Shown piece after piece: positions 1-7,216 of a stretch of 28,300 nt of DNA. Source of the stretch: a virus. The notes beneath the pieces are model-generated. The model worked only from the letters and a program-made list of their open reading frames with translations. It did no database searches and was not told the origin of the DNA. The stretch is taken from the IMG/VR virus record IMGVR_UViG_3300032516_000144, positions 1 through 28,300 of that record. One strand, 5' to 3'. The translations under genes and the position numbers were made by a program. Each line of letters opens with the position of its first letter. Positions within the stretch are counted from its first letter, which is position 1.

Positions 1-571
1 GGATCCCCGAGGAGACGGGGAGCGCCTCCCACCAAAGGGAGAGCTTTTTCGTAACCTCGACGACGCGGACCGTGTCGAGGACTCCAAAATAAACCGTCGA
101 GGGACTCACCCGGAGGTCGACGCCGAAAGTCCGGCTCATGAGGTCGAGCGAGATCTCCGCCCGGAGCTTCCTCGGCGTGATGAACGTCCACGACGAGTCT
201 CCGGCCTCGACGACCGCGGTATCGGCCCGGGTGAGAGTCGTATCTCCCCGGAGCGCGAGGGCGAGGAGCGAGTCCCTCTCCACTACGGCATGATTCAATT
301 TGTGCGCGACGTTGATCCAAAAGGACTCCGCCTCCGCGGCCTCTCCCACAAATTGCTCGAGACTCCTTGATCGCCCTTTTTCTGCGACGAGCTCGCTCGA
401 GATCCCGGAGACAATCCATTGCAGAGAGTCGATCGTTGTCGAGTCGGAGTGAATAATAACAGACGGAGGCAAGGGAACAGACGGCCCCGGGGTCCAGATA
501 AAATGCCCCACGAGGCCGCCCGCCACAAGCATCACGACGGCGAGGACGATTGTCGTCGCGTCGAGCTTCAT
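1..571 (-). CDS. Membrane-anchored protein, possible inner-membrane spanin (partial, 3' end missing)
   Basis: An open frame begins with ATG at 571 and runs without a stop to the window edge, giving 190 visible residues. It opens with MKLDATTIVLAVVMLVAGG, one hydrophobic helix (about residues 7-25) that looks like an uncleaved membrane anchor. This is followed by a Pro-rich linker (WTPGPSVPLPPS) and a soluble, mixed helix/strand part. The start overlaps the stop of the holin-like gene by ATGA, so the two are translationally coupled. A membrane-anchored protein directly after a holin-like gene is the usual place for an Rz-type spanin or a lysis accessory protein, but I see no strong coiled coil and no Rz signature. 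The spanin reading rests on position and topology only; another phage membrane protein is equally possible. Confidence 0.55.
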   Translation of the reverse strand, partial: MKLDATTIVLAVVMLVAGGLVGHFIWTPGPSVPLPPSVIIHSDSTTIDSLQWIVSGISSELVAEKGRSRSLEQFVGEAAEAESFWINVAHKLNHAVVERDSLLALALRGDTTLTRADTAVVEAGDSSWTFITPRKLRAEISLDLMSRTFGVDLRVSPSTVYFGVLDTVRVVEVTKKLSLWWEALPVSSGI

Positions 572-921
572 CTGTATTTTGCCGCTTTCCTCTGAGCCGC
601 GAGGGCCGGGGGCGTGATCTTGAGAAACGTCAGTAACCATTGGACGAGCGGCGTTGCGAATGTCCAGTTACCGACGAGCCCGGTGAGCAGCCCGGTCAGA
701 GCGCCGACAAGATACCACGCATTTCCGCCCTGCCATGCGAGGTCCGCGAAGATCCCGAGGTGGAAACCGGATCCCACGAGCCCGACGAGGATCCCGACGA
801 CGAGCGAGCGGATCTGAGCCGGGACGTCGACGAGCGTCCAAAACTTGTTGATGAATTCCGAGATCGCGACGACGCCGAGCGTCATGGCCGCGAGGGAATT
901 GAAGAGCGTCAAGAAATCCAT
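568..921 (-). CDS. Small three-helix membrane protein, holin-like
   Basis: A 117-residue protein starting MDFLTLFNSLAAM. The start at 921 is preceded by AGGAG at good spacing, whereas the longer in-frame upstream extension has no such site and reads through the intergenic hairpin. Three hydrophobic segments are visible: about residues 5-25, 35-57 and 66-86, rich in Gly, Leu and Val, followed by a basic tail (AAQRKAAKYR). Size, number of helices and charged C-terminus fit class I holins, which open the inner membrane at the end of infection. It sits downstream of all structural genes and is coupled to another membrane protein, as lysis cassettes usually are. No endolysin is in the window. I recognise no specific holin family, so the function is inferred from topology and position. 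Confidence 0.6.
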   Translation of the reverse strand: MDFLTLFNSLAAMTLGVVAISEFINKFWTLVDVPAQIRSLVVGILVGLVGSGFHLGIFADLAWQGGNAWYLVGALTGLLTGLVGNWTFATPLVQWLLTFLKITPPALAAQRKAAKYR

Positions 922-956
922 TGATCTTTTCTCCTTATGTCTCCTCTGAGTGAGTG

Positions 957-1002
957 AAAAAATCTGAGCCCCGGATCCGCGAGGAGTCGTAAGATCCGAG
1001 GC
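957..1002 (-). terminator. Candidate rho-independent terminator between the structural and lysis-type genes
   Basis: On the minus strand the arms GCCTCGGATC (1002-993) and GATCCGGGGC (977-968) pair over ten positions with one U-G wobble, around a 15-base loop. Six T (962-957) follow four to five bases later. It lies in the 116-base gap between the 107-residue protein and the holin-like gene, the largest non-coding gap in the window. The spacer between stem and T-run is a little long, so this may be a leaky terminator or attenuator. Confidence 0.5.
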
Positions 1003-1037
1003 CGCCCCTTGCGGAGCGCGGGGATCACCCTTCCCCG

Positions 1038-1361
1038 TCAGACTACATTGATGAGTACGTTGCATTCCTCCTGCGCGGACTCGTCGTTATTCTTCGCGAC
1101 GACTTGGATCCGCTTGATCCCCGTCGTCGGCGTCTCCGCGTTGGCCCAGATATCGGCGATCGTCAGGACTTGCCCGGAGACGGTAACGACGCTCGAGATA
1201 TCGACGCCCGCCTCGCCCTCCACGGAGGGATATGAAAAACGGAGCGCCGAAACGATCGACGTCCCCGCGAGCGCGAGGGACTCGAGCGTAACGTCGAAGG
1301 GATCCCGGACGTTTGTCGAGATCTCGCCGAAGGATATCACGTTTACGAATTGATCCGTCAT
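1038..1361 (-). CDS. Small beta-rich protein of unknown function, end of the structural operon
   Basis: A 107-residue protein starting MTDQFVNVISFGEIST. The ATG at 1361 overlaps the stop of the large repeat protein by ATGA, and GAGGAG lies about nine bases upstream; the much longer in-frame extension upstream is an antisense-type shadow of the repeat gene. The sequence alternates short hydrophobic strands (SALRFSYPSVEG, VSGQVLTIADIWANAE, GIKRIQVVAKNNDES), which suggests one beta-sandwich domain. I do not recognise the family. Coupling to the adhesin-like gene suggests a small virion protein or an assembly partner for that adhesin. It is the last gene before the candidate terminator. Confidence 0.65.
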   Translation of the reverse strand: MTDQFVNVISFGEISTNVRDPFDVTLESLALAGTSIVSALRFSYPSVEGEAGVDISSVVTVSGQVLTIADIWANAETPTTGIKRIQVVAKNNDESAQEECNVLINVV

Positions 1362-3718
1362 AAATTCTCTCTCCTCTTTTTGACAATGAAGTCGGACTCC
1401 CTCTCGACGACGAAGGGACCGCGACGGAGTCCGATTTGTTCGGCCTCCGGCGCTTCGACGCGGAAATTCTTGTGTCTCGGGACGACGACGATATGCTTCC
1501 CCCCGGCCGGTAGATATTTGAGCCGGACTCCCTGAGCGGTAAGAATGAACGCCCCGGGACCCGCCGGGAGCTCCGGTTGCCCGGATCGCCGGAGGTCCGC
1601 GGATATCCCCTCGAGCGCGATCGGGAGCGCGTCGACGTAGATCCTCCGCCCGTACCGCGTCGCCGCGTCCCTCCCGGAGAACGAGAAAGAGCCCGTTTCC
1701 CCGGGAGTCCGCCTCGAGGCCCGGAGGCCCGCCGCGATTCCAGAGGCGGAAAAGGCCCCGGTCCCCCCTCCTACCACTCGGCCCGCCCGGAGATAGACGC
1801 TCATATCCGATATGTGGAGGTCCCCTGTAGCCGCCGGGAGGATCCGCGAGCGCTTGAGCTCCGCCGCTTGACCGGAGACCGCGAATGCGCCCGTATTCGC
1901 CGGGAGTGTTTTCGCTCCCTCCCCGGACCATACGAGCCCGGCTGCTTGCCCGGCGAGCGCGAGGGCCCCGGCGTCCGCCGCGAGTCGATACGTCCTCCGG
2001 GATCCGGCCGCTTGCCCGGTGAGGGCGAAGGATCTCGCGTCGAGGGCGTCCGCCCGCCTCGAGGCCCGGAGCGTCGCGATCTGTCCGGTGAGGCCGAAGG
2101 ATCTCGAGCTCGTCGCGTCCTGTGTCCGGCCGTAATGGAGCCCGGACGCTTGCCCCGCGAGCGAGAGCCCGAGCGCGTCGACCGGGATCCGCCTCGCCGC
2201 CCGAGTCGTGAACGTCTGCCACGCGAGAGCGAAGGATCCCGCCGCCGCCGGGAGCGTTTTGTCGCCGGTCCCGGAGTAGGTGAGGGCCGCTGCTTGCCCC
2301 GCGAGGGCGAACGTCTGAGCTGTCCCGGCCGAGATCTTCCTCGCCGCCCGGAGGGCCGTCTCGCCCCGCGGCGTGAGCGTGAAGATCGCGGCCGTTTGCG
2401 CGTCGAGACGATATGTACGCTTAAATCCAGTTTCAGCCCGGGGAGTGAGCGTGAAGGTAGCCGCGGATCCGGCGTCGAGCCGGACTCCCTTCAAGAGCCG
2501 CGTCTCCGCCCTCGGCGTGAGGACAAACGTCGCGGCCGTCTGAGCATCGAGGCGATACGTCCGCTTGAGGATCGTCTCCGATCGCGGCGTGAGGACAAAC
2601 GTCGTCGCCGTCGTCGCGCTCTGTTTCCTCGCGATCTTGAGCGACGTCTCCGATCGAGGGGTGAGCGTGAACGTCTGAGCGGTGAGAGCGTCGAGCTTTC
2701 TCCCCCACCGGAGGATCGTCTCCGTCCGGGGAGTGAGCGTGAAGGTCTGAGCCGGGCCGACGACGTATTTCCTTGTTGCCCGGACGTCTGTCTCAGATCG
2801 CGGCGTGAGCGTGAACGTCGTCGCCGTCTGCGCGATCTGCTTTCGCACAAACTTGAGGGCCGTCTCGGTCCTCGGGGTGAGCGTGTAATTCGCAGAGGTG
2901 TCGGCCCCGTACTTTCTCGTTGCCTTGAGGGCCGTCTCCGAGCGGGGCGTCAGCGTAAACGCCGCGGCCGTCGTCGCGTTCTGTGTTGAATTGTTGCTCG
3001 CGGTGGCCGGGACCTCGAATTCCACCCATGAGACCTGAGCGCGAGTATCCGGGATTGTATAGGTGATCGTTACTTGCCCGTTCGCCCCGGCCCCTCCCAC
3101 CTTGACGGGGGTCCCCGTATTGTTCCCCGATCCGCCGCCCGCGCCGCCCGGGAGGAGTCCGGCCGTTCCGTTTCCGTTTGACGCGCCGCCGTTCCCTCCG
3201 GCCCCGGCGTTTGCTCCGCCGTTATTGTTTCCGCCGGTACGGCCGGAGGCCGAGGTCCCCGTCGCTGCTCCCCGCGAGGATCCTCCGCCGCCGCCACCGA
3301 TCCCGGTCAGCGTACCGCCCGCGCCCGCGCCGCCCGCGTAGGTAAATTCGCCGACGCTGTTCGCCGTCGTACCGCCCGCGCCCGCGCCCGCGTTATTGTT
3401 GGACCCTAGAGCTCCCCCCGCCCCCTTAACTTCATTGTTGTTGAAATGCGAATTACCGCCGGCTGTCCCGTTGTTCCTGTTCGACCCGCCCGGGCCTCCG
3501 GCCCCGATCGCAATAGTGTAAACTGTGTTTTTGACGACGGAGACGTTGTTGTTTCGAGCGTACGCTCCTGCTCCGCCACCGGATCCTTCGTTGTTTCCGG
3601 TCCGGTTGGTTGCGCCGCCGCCGCCGCCCGCTCCCCATACCTCGACGACGACTCCCGTCATTGTCGCCGGAGCGGTCCACGAGACGTTTGCGGTGCTGTT
3701 GTAAGTAACGACTGCCAC
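1358..3718 (-). CDS. Glycine-rich, repeat-containing tail adhesin
   Basis: A 786-residue protein with GTG start at 3718; AAGGAG lies about seven bases upstream. Three regions are visible. Residues 1-217 form a glycine-rich domain with a beta opening (VSWTAPATMTGVVVEVWG) followed by Gly/Asn/Ala runs, like the Gly-rich domains of many phage adhesins. Residues 253-468 hold nine repeats of exactly 24 residues, core TFTLTPRSETALK. Residues 469-740 hold about twelve degenerate units near 22 residues, core SFALTGQAAxLRxSR. A basic C-terminus (VKKRRENL) follows. 'TPR' here is a residue string, not a tetratricopeptide. Short beta repeats of this FTLTGQ type recur in phage structural proteins. The likely role is a receptor-binding appendage or its stalk. 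Neighbours are a glycosyltransferase upstream and a coupled small beta protein downstream. Confidence 0.75.
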   Translation of the reverse strand: MAVVTYNSTANVSWTAPATMTGVVVEVWGAGGGGGATNRTGNNEGSGGGAGAYARNNNVSVVKNTVYTIAIGAGGPGGSNRNNGTAGGNSHFNNNEVKGAGGALGSNNNAGAGAGGTTANSVGEFTYAGGAGAGGTLTGIGGGGGGSSRGAATGTSASGRTGGNNNGGANAGAGGNGGASNGNGTAGLLPGGAGGGSGNNTGTPVKVGGAGANGQVTITYTIPDTRAQVSWVEFEVPATASNNSTQNATTAAAFTLTPRSETALKATRKYGADTSANYTLTPRTETALKFVRKQIAQTATTFTLTPRSETDVRATRKYVVGPAQTFTLTPRTETILRWGRKLDALTAQTFTLTPRSETSLKIARKQSATTATTFVLTPRSETILKRTYRLDAQTAATFVLTPRAETRLLKGVRLDAGSAATFTLTPRAETGFKRTYRLDAQTAAIFTLTPRGETALRAARKISAGTAQTFALAGQAAALTYSGTGDKTLPAAAGSFALAWQTFTTRAARRIPVDALGLSLAGQASGLHYGRTQDATSSRSFGLTGQIATLRASRRADALDARSFALTGQAAGSRRTYRLAADAGALALAGQAAGLVWSGEGAKTLPANTGAFAVSGQAAELKRSRILPAATGDLHISDMSVYLRAGRVVGGGTGAFSASGIAAGLRASRRTPGETGSFSFSGRDAATRYGRRIYVDALPIALEGISADLRRSGQPELPAGPGAFILTAQGVRLKYLPAGGKHIVVVPRHKNFRVEAPEAEQIGLRRGPFVVERESDFIVKKRRENL
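1499..2314 (-). repeat. About twelve diverged 66-bp coding repeats (22 residues each)
   Basis: This array continues directly from the 24-residue array but with a shorter unit and another core, such as SFALTGQAAG or AFAVSGQAAELKRSR. Two units carry a small insertion (SGTGDKTLP and SGEGAKTLP) at matching positions. The units are more diverged than those of the first array, so it is probably older. Confidence 0.75.
2315..2962 (-). repeat. Nine 72-bp coding repeats (24 residues each)
   Basis: Nine consecutive in-frame units span exactly 648 bases with no indel. All carry T-P-R-x-E-T after a hydrophobic strand, followed by a basic strand and an Ala/Thr-rich turn. Units 6 and 8 share KRTYRLDAQTAA and are close at DNA level as well. 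The constant length suggests a regular fold in which each unit adds one turn. Confidence 0.85.
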
Positions 3719-3727
3719 GAGATCTCC

Positions 3728-4507
3728 TTATTGTCCGGCTGCTCTCTGTTCTTCCCGCATTTTTTCTTTGACCGCCTCGAGCTCCCCGAGGATCGTCGCG
3801 TCGTAGATCCCGAGCTTGTCGATCTGCCACGCGACGAGTATCCGCTTCATGGCCTCGACCTTCTTCTCGACGGATTCCGTGTAGATATGCCAGAAAAAGT
3901 TAGAGTCTTTGAGCTGAGACTTGTCGAGCGTCTCGATCAGCGTCGTGAAATGCAGCCCGTACTTTGCGATATTCCTCGAGAGGACATAGTCGTCGACGAG
4001 GTGATCCGGGGTAATGATCGTCGCGAGCTCGTTCACCGTCGGGAAGATATTCGAGATCGCCTCGGCCGGAGTAAGGTCGTCCGGCGGCCTCCAAAGATCG
4101 AGGTTCCAATCGCTCCCGAACGTGCACCAGTTGCACGAGCCGATGTTGCGGCCGTCTCGCCGGAAATATTCGTCGTAGCGCCACCGGACCGCGGCGTAAT
4201 CGTTCCCGTTGTGAGCGACGAATTGCTTTCCGCCGAGCATTGGGATGAAGTCGATCGTCTCCGGGTGCACGAGCGCGTCGGCGTCAAAAAATATATTCCA
4301 ATCGTTCTCATGGAGACGGCCGAGCTCGTGGATCTGTAGCTTCTCAAAAACAACCGGCCACTCGGGAAACTTTCTCTCCCGGATCACAAAGAGCTCCGCT
4401 CCGATTTTCTCCGCGTAGCGCTGCATGAGCGGGAGGGTGAGCCGGGTGATCCCGGGAGCATAGTTGTCGACGACAAGAGTGTAGAGCGTTTTTTTCTCGG
4501 ATCGCAT
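3728..4507 (-). CDS. Glycosyltransferase with DXD motif
   Basis: A 259-residue protein starting MRSEKKTLYTLVVDNYAPG. The ATG at 4507 has AGGAG about eight bases upstream; the longer frame upstream lacks a site and overlaps the preceding gene. The first 80 residues read as a GT-A nucleotide-sugar fold: a first strand (TLYTLVVDNY), a segment of FEKLQIHELGRL type, then NIFFDADALVHP with D75-A-D77 as the metal/nucleotide-sugar motif. A later WHIY motif and the overall length resemble the GMA12/MNN10-like galactosyltransferases often found in phages. It would transfer a sugar to an unknown acceptor in the cytoplasm. Its position between two adhesin-like genes suggests that a virion adhesin, or a host surface glycan, is the acceptor; that is inference. 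Confidence 0.8.
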   Translation of the reverse strand: MRSEKKTLYTLVVDNYAPGITRLTLPLMQRYAEKIGAELFVIRERKFPEWPVVFEKLQIHELGRLHENDWNIFFDADALVHPETIDFIPMLGGKQFVAHNGNDYAAVRWRYDEYFRRDGRNIGSCNWCTFGSDWNLDLWRPPDDLTPAEAISNIFPTVNELATIITPDHLVDDYVLSRNIAKYGLHFTTLIETLDKSQLKDSNFFWHIYTESVEKKVEAMKRILVAWQIDKLGIYDATILGELEAVKEKMREEQRAAGQ

Positions 4508-4541
4508 GAGTGCTGCTCCTCTTTGGGTGAAGGGGCGTGAG

Positions 4542-5573
4542 TTATGGATTCTTGTTTGCCTTGAAGCGTACCCGGAGATTTGTCCACGCGCTGATTGTAT
4601 TTGTAACGAGAAAGGACCCGGCCGTCCACGTCGACGAGGCAATCCCGGTGTGTGTGTTGCTTTGGATCGAGCTCGCCCCGTCGTAGAGCGTTACCGTGAG
4701 GTCGATCGTATTCCCGTCGTTGTCTGTTCGGTATCTATATCGGAGCGTTCGGTCCCCGGTCGCCGGAGTCGAGAGACTCGAGAGCTGTACCTCGCACTCA
4801 TCGTTCGAGGGATTCGCCGCCGATTGAATATAGTCCGCGTCGCTGTAGGAAGTCTCGTCTATCTGCGCGTAGAGATTCGTCCCCGCGCTCGAGTCCGTCC
4901 ACGAGGCGTCTGTGACGTCGGCTGTCGGGCGCGCGTACTGAGGTGGCGGTCCCGATGGTGCAATAGGAAGACAACACGCCGCCCATCCCTGATTCTCCGT
5001 GGGATAGTTGTTGGTGTACGTCTGTGTTACAGAACCCGAACCCGTCTTGATGCTTGCCGCGCCCGTATTGAATCCACCTCCACCCTCGAGAGCGTTCCAG
5101 AGTTTCGTCTGGCTCGCACCAAAGTAGGTGTCGGAAGGCGTCATGCCCCAATGGTGACACGAGAGAAAAAGCATATCCTCTCCCGATGACATTGTCTTCG
5201 TCTGAGTCGCCGTCCCCGTCCCGGTGCTCCCGGCGTAGACGCCCGAGAGCGCCGTCTGAGTCGCGTCGTTCCATTCGATGTAGTTGCAACAAGCGTACAC
5301 GTTCCCCGAGAACTCGACAGAGATAGTGCCTGTGGACGCGTCGTTTCTTTCGTAGAGATACACCGCCGTGGCACCACTTTCGCCTGTTGACCCGACGAGC
5401 GTGAGGTTTGTACCACCGAGCGTACATGTGGAGATCGTCGGCGAGCCAGCCTCCGCGTATCTCGTTATCATGACAATGAGTTTCCTACTCGTTCCACTCA
5501 TTTGTGTGAACGAGCAGGACAGGGAAGTTCCTCCGTCGTTGAGCCCAGTTGTTCCCGAAGTGTTGCGTGTCAC
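4542..5573 (-). CDS. Beta-rich adhesin-like tail protein with two domains
   Basis: A 343-residue protein with a GTG start at 5573 that overlaps the previous stop as GTGA. The N-terminal half (residues 1-210) is a Thr/Ser/Gly-rich beta domain with strands such as RKLIVMITRYAEAG and GTISVEFSGNVYACCNYIEW, a type common in phage and secreted proteins. It has several Cys, including two CC pairs. The C-terminal half (from about residue 220) has the DETSYSDADYIQS and TLRYRYRTD motifs of a jelly-roll domain seen in many phage fibres. The likely role is an accessory fibre or receptor-binding protein. Most of the gene (above about 4800) lies in a stretch poor in GATC compared with its neighbours, a sign of acquisition from another source. 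Confidence 0.65.
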   Translation of the reverse strand: MTRNTSGTTGLNDGGTSLSCSFTQMSGTSRKLIVMITRYAEAGSPTISTCTLGGTNLTLVGSTGESGATAVYLYERNDASTGTISVEFSGNVYACCNYIEWNDATQTALSGVYAGSTGTGTATQTKTMSSGEDMLFLSCHHWGMTPSDTYFGASQTKLWNALEGGGGFNTGAASIKTGSGSVTQTYTNNYPTENQGWAACCLPIAPSGPPPQYARPTADVTDASWTDSSAGTNLYAQIDETSYSDADYIQSAANPSNDECEVQLSSLSTPATGDRTLRYRYRTDNDGNTIDLTVTLYDGASSIQSNTHTGIASSTWTAGSFLVTNTISAWTNLRVRFKANKNP

Positions 5574-5986
5574 GGAAGCAAGTCCGCGAATTCAAGGTAT
5601 CCTGCTTGGTAATTCGCGAGTAGGCGGGCTTTGCAATCGACGACCGCCTGTGCCGACGACAATGTAATACCCGCTTTGACTGCGTGGTCGAGCCGACGCA
5701 TGAGAATACAGTCGGCGCGATACGCGGCACGCGCAACCTCCGCAGGTGTCGGTGTCGATGCGGCGACGTCCACCACGCCAATGGGGATGCTTGGCAAAAG
5801 AGCGACCGACGCGGTTGCGGCGTCGAGCCATCCGCGTACCATCGCTTTCATCGTCTCGATTGACCCGTCCGCAGACTCGATGTTGAACGAGTTCTCGATT
5901 TGGTTCGCCCCGTCGTTGGCGCGCACAAGAACCTGTGCGCGCCCGTTCACGATGCCTTTGCTCACAACTGTGACTGTCCACGCCAT
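5570..5986 (-). CDS. Phage protein of unknown function in the fibre region
   Basis: A 138-residue protein starting MAWTVTVVSKGIVNGRAQV, with GGAGG about seven bases before the ATG. The first half is beta-rich (WTVTVVSKG, AQVLVRANDGANQIENSF) and the second mostly helical (PAEVARAAYRADCILMRRLD). I have an impression that similar proteins occur in other tail modules, but I cannot name a family. The stop is shared with the GTG start of the adhesin-like gene (GTGA), so the two are translated together. It may be a fibre chaperone or small structural partner. The gene contains no GATC between 5581 and 5980 by my reading, unlike the genes on its 5' side. Confidence 0.6.
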   Translation of the reverse strand: MAWTVTVVSKGIVNGRAQVLVRANDGANQIENSFNIESADGSIETMKAMVRGWLDAATASVALLPSIPIGVVDVAASTPTPAEVARAAYRADCILMRRLDHAVKAGITLSSAQAVVDCKARLLANYQAGYLEFADLLP

Positions 5987-6015
5987 GACGTTTCCTCCAA
6001 TGTTTACGCGTGTAT

Positions 6016-6441
6016 TTACGCGATTGTCAGCACGCCGTTGGTCGGATCGAAGTCGACCGTGAACGTCTCGCCCGAGGCGAGGGTGATCGAAGATCCGTAG
6101 TCGTAGAATCCGATCAGCTCCTTCGACGTCGCGGTATCATTGTAGAGGATCGCGTAGCGGAACGGACCGATCCCCCCGGCCGTCGCGGTGAAAACGACGT
6201 CCGCGAGGACGAGTTTGTAGGTCCCGGTCGTCTGAGCGCTCGAGGAGATCGTCGCCTGTGTCGCGGAGTAGCCATTCGCCGCGGCCGGAGCCGGGTGAAG
6301 CGATCCCGGGAGGAAGCCGGTATCGGTTGCCGCCGTCGGGGAGGTATTCGAGAGGGCGATCCTGAGAGTGTCCGCTCCGAGATTGTGGGCCTTCTCGGCG
6401 AGGGCCTCGACGAAGGTGTTGAATTTCGTGAATGCTGCCAT
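6016..6441 (-). CDS. Conserved phage structural protein of unknown role
   Basis: A 141-residue protein starting MAAFTKFNTFVEALAEKAHNLG, with an AGGAAGGG site upstream of the ATG. The pattern is one I recognise as widespread in tail modules of marine and other phages: an N-terminal FxxFNxF-type helix, then LRIALSNTSP, ATISSSAQTTGTYKLVLADV, GPFRYAILYNDTAT and ELIGFYDYGSSITLASGE. In those genomes it is usually left as hypothetical. The second part is clearly a beta sandwich with a regular strand pattern. A virion role, such as a fibre tip, baseplate or decoration protein, fits but is not shown by the sequence. It is complete and has the normal high-GATC composition of the phage. Confidence 0.7.
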   Translation of the reverse strand: MAAFTKFNTFVEALAEKAHNLGADTLRIALSNTSPTAATDTGFLPGSLHPAPAAANGYSATQATISSSAQTTGTYKLVLADVVFTATAGGIGPFRYAILYNDTATSKELIGFYDYGSSITLASGETFTVDFDPTNGVLTIA

Positions 6442-6465
6442 GAGTTTTCCCTTCCTGAGTGTGTG

Positions 6466-6810
6466 TTATGGGTGTCCGATTTTGGAGAGCAGCCGCATGA
6501 GCTCGATCTGCGTCTGCTCGATCGCGGTCAAACGCCGGAGGATCTCAATTCTTGTTTGATCCTCGGCCGATTGATCTATGCGGAGCTTCTCGACCTTGTC
6601 GATGTTCTCCTTTTGCCGCTCCCGGAGCGCAGAGATCTCCATTGAGTGTACCCTGAGAACGCTTTGGACCTCCCCGATCGTAACGACGTTTGTGTAATAC
6701 GTCGAGAGGGCCGCCGTTACAACAGCCAATCCGACGACGACGAGCCGGTCGATCATGTGCGCCCGCCTTTCCTCCGCCGCTGTCGGGCCCCCGTTGTGAG
6801 TCTCACTCAT
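6466..6810 (-). CDS. Membrane protein with C-terminal coiled coil
   Basis: A 114-residue protein starting MSETHNGGPTAAEERRAH, with a strong GGAGGGGG site just before the ATG at 6810. The start overlaps the end of the upstream gene by eight bases. One transmembrane helix is visible at about residues 21-42 (RLVVVGLAVVTAALSTYY). It is followed by a charged helical part, residues 48-110, with heptad spacing of hydrophobics, as in SALRERQKENIDKVEKLR. Such one-helix plus coiled-coil proteins occur in phage lysis modules (XhlA-like) and as membrane-bound accessory proteins. Its position between the main fibre and the adhesins does not decide between a lysis, superinfection or assembly role. Confidence 0.6.
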   Translation of the reverse strand: MSETHNGGPTAAEERRAHMIDRLVVVGLAVVTAALSTYYTNVVTIGEVQSVLRVHSMEISALRERQKENIDKVEKLRIDQSAEDQTRIEILRRLTAIEQTQIELMRLLSKIGHP

Positions 6811-7192
6811 TTCCCCCTCCCTCGATTATGAATTCAAGATTTGCAATATCGGCCGCGGTGAGGAGAGATCCCTCGAGGTCCGCGAGCGGGACCTTCATCA
6901 CCGGGAGCTCGACCTCCTCATCGAGAAGCGCGTCCATCTGCTTGCGGAAATCTCCCATTCTCTCCGGGCCGACCTCCGTCTCCCCCTTGCCGTTCTTGAC
7001 GCCGAAGTCGTTGATAAATTTCAGCCGGGCCTTCTCGAGGTCTCCGAGCTCCTTCATGATCTTCTTTGAAAATTTTGTCAGACGATACGACGTTTTGACC
7101 GGGAGCCGGGAGTCGAGCAGCTTCGAGAGCGAGGTCTCGATCGCCTTGAGGTCGCGGATCTTGAATTTGCCGAGAGGGATTGTCGTTTCCAT
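6803..7192 (-). CDS. Helical phage protein of unknown function
   Basis: A 129-residue protein starting METTIPLGKFKIRDLKAIE, with AAGGAG about nine bases before the ATG. It is almost entirely helical and highly charged, with LSKLLDSRLPVKTSYRLTKF and DLEKARLKFINDFG in the first half and an acidic second half. The layout loosely resembles the DUF1617-type small proteins found in the tail/lysis interval of Firmicutes phages, but this is an impression from spacing, not a firm match. It lies directly after the long fibre and overlaps the membrane/coiled-coil gene by eight bases, so the two are probably co-translated. No membrane segment or signal is present. Confidence 0.6.
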   Translation of the reverse strand: METTIPLGKFKIRDLKAIETSLSKLLDSRLPVKTSYRLTKFSKKIMKELGDLEKARLKFINDFGVKNGKGETEVGPERMGDFRKQMDALLDEEVELPVMKVPLADLEGSLLTAADIANLEFIIEGGGNE

Positions 7193-7216
7193 GATTTTTC
7201 TCCTTGAGGGTGAGTG

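Noticed and set aside
295-528. A 77-residue minus-strand frame at the left edge
   Set aside because: It is out of frame with the longer open frame from 571 to the edge, which has a start coupled to the holin-like gene and a membrane anchor.
1038-2222. A 394-residue extended frame for the 107-residue gene
   Set aside because: The upstream 287 residues are an out-of-frame reading of the repeat adhesin; the ATGA overlap and GAGGAG site fix the start at 1361.
1499-2962. Regular repeats that could suggest a CRISPR array or tetratricopeptide repeats
   Set aside because: The repeats are in-frame coding units with no unique spacers, and 'TPR' is only the residue string Thr-Pro-Arg; unit length and pattern do not fit tetratricopeptides.
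1577-2989. A 470-residue plus-strand open frame rich in Arg, Glu and Pro
   Set aside because: It is the antisense shadow of the repeat adhesin; its composition follows from the GC-rich repeats, and it has no domain pattern or convincing start.
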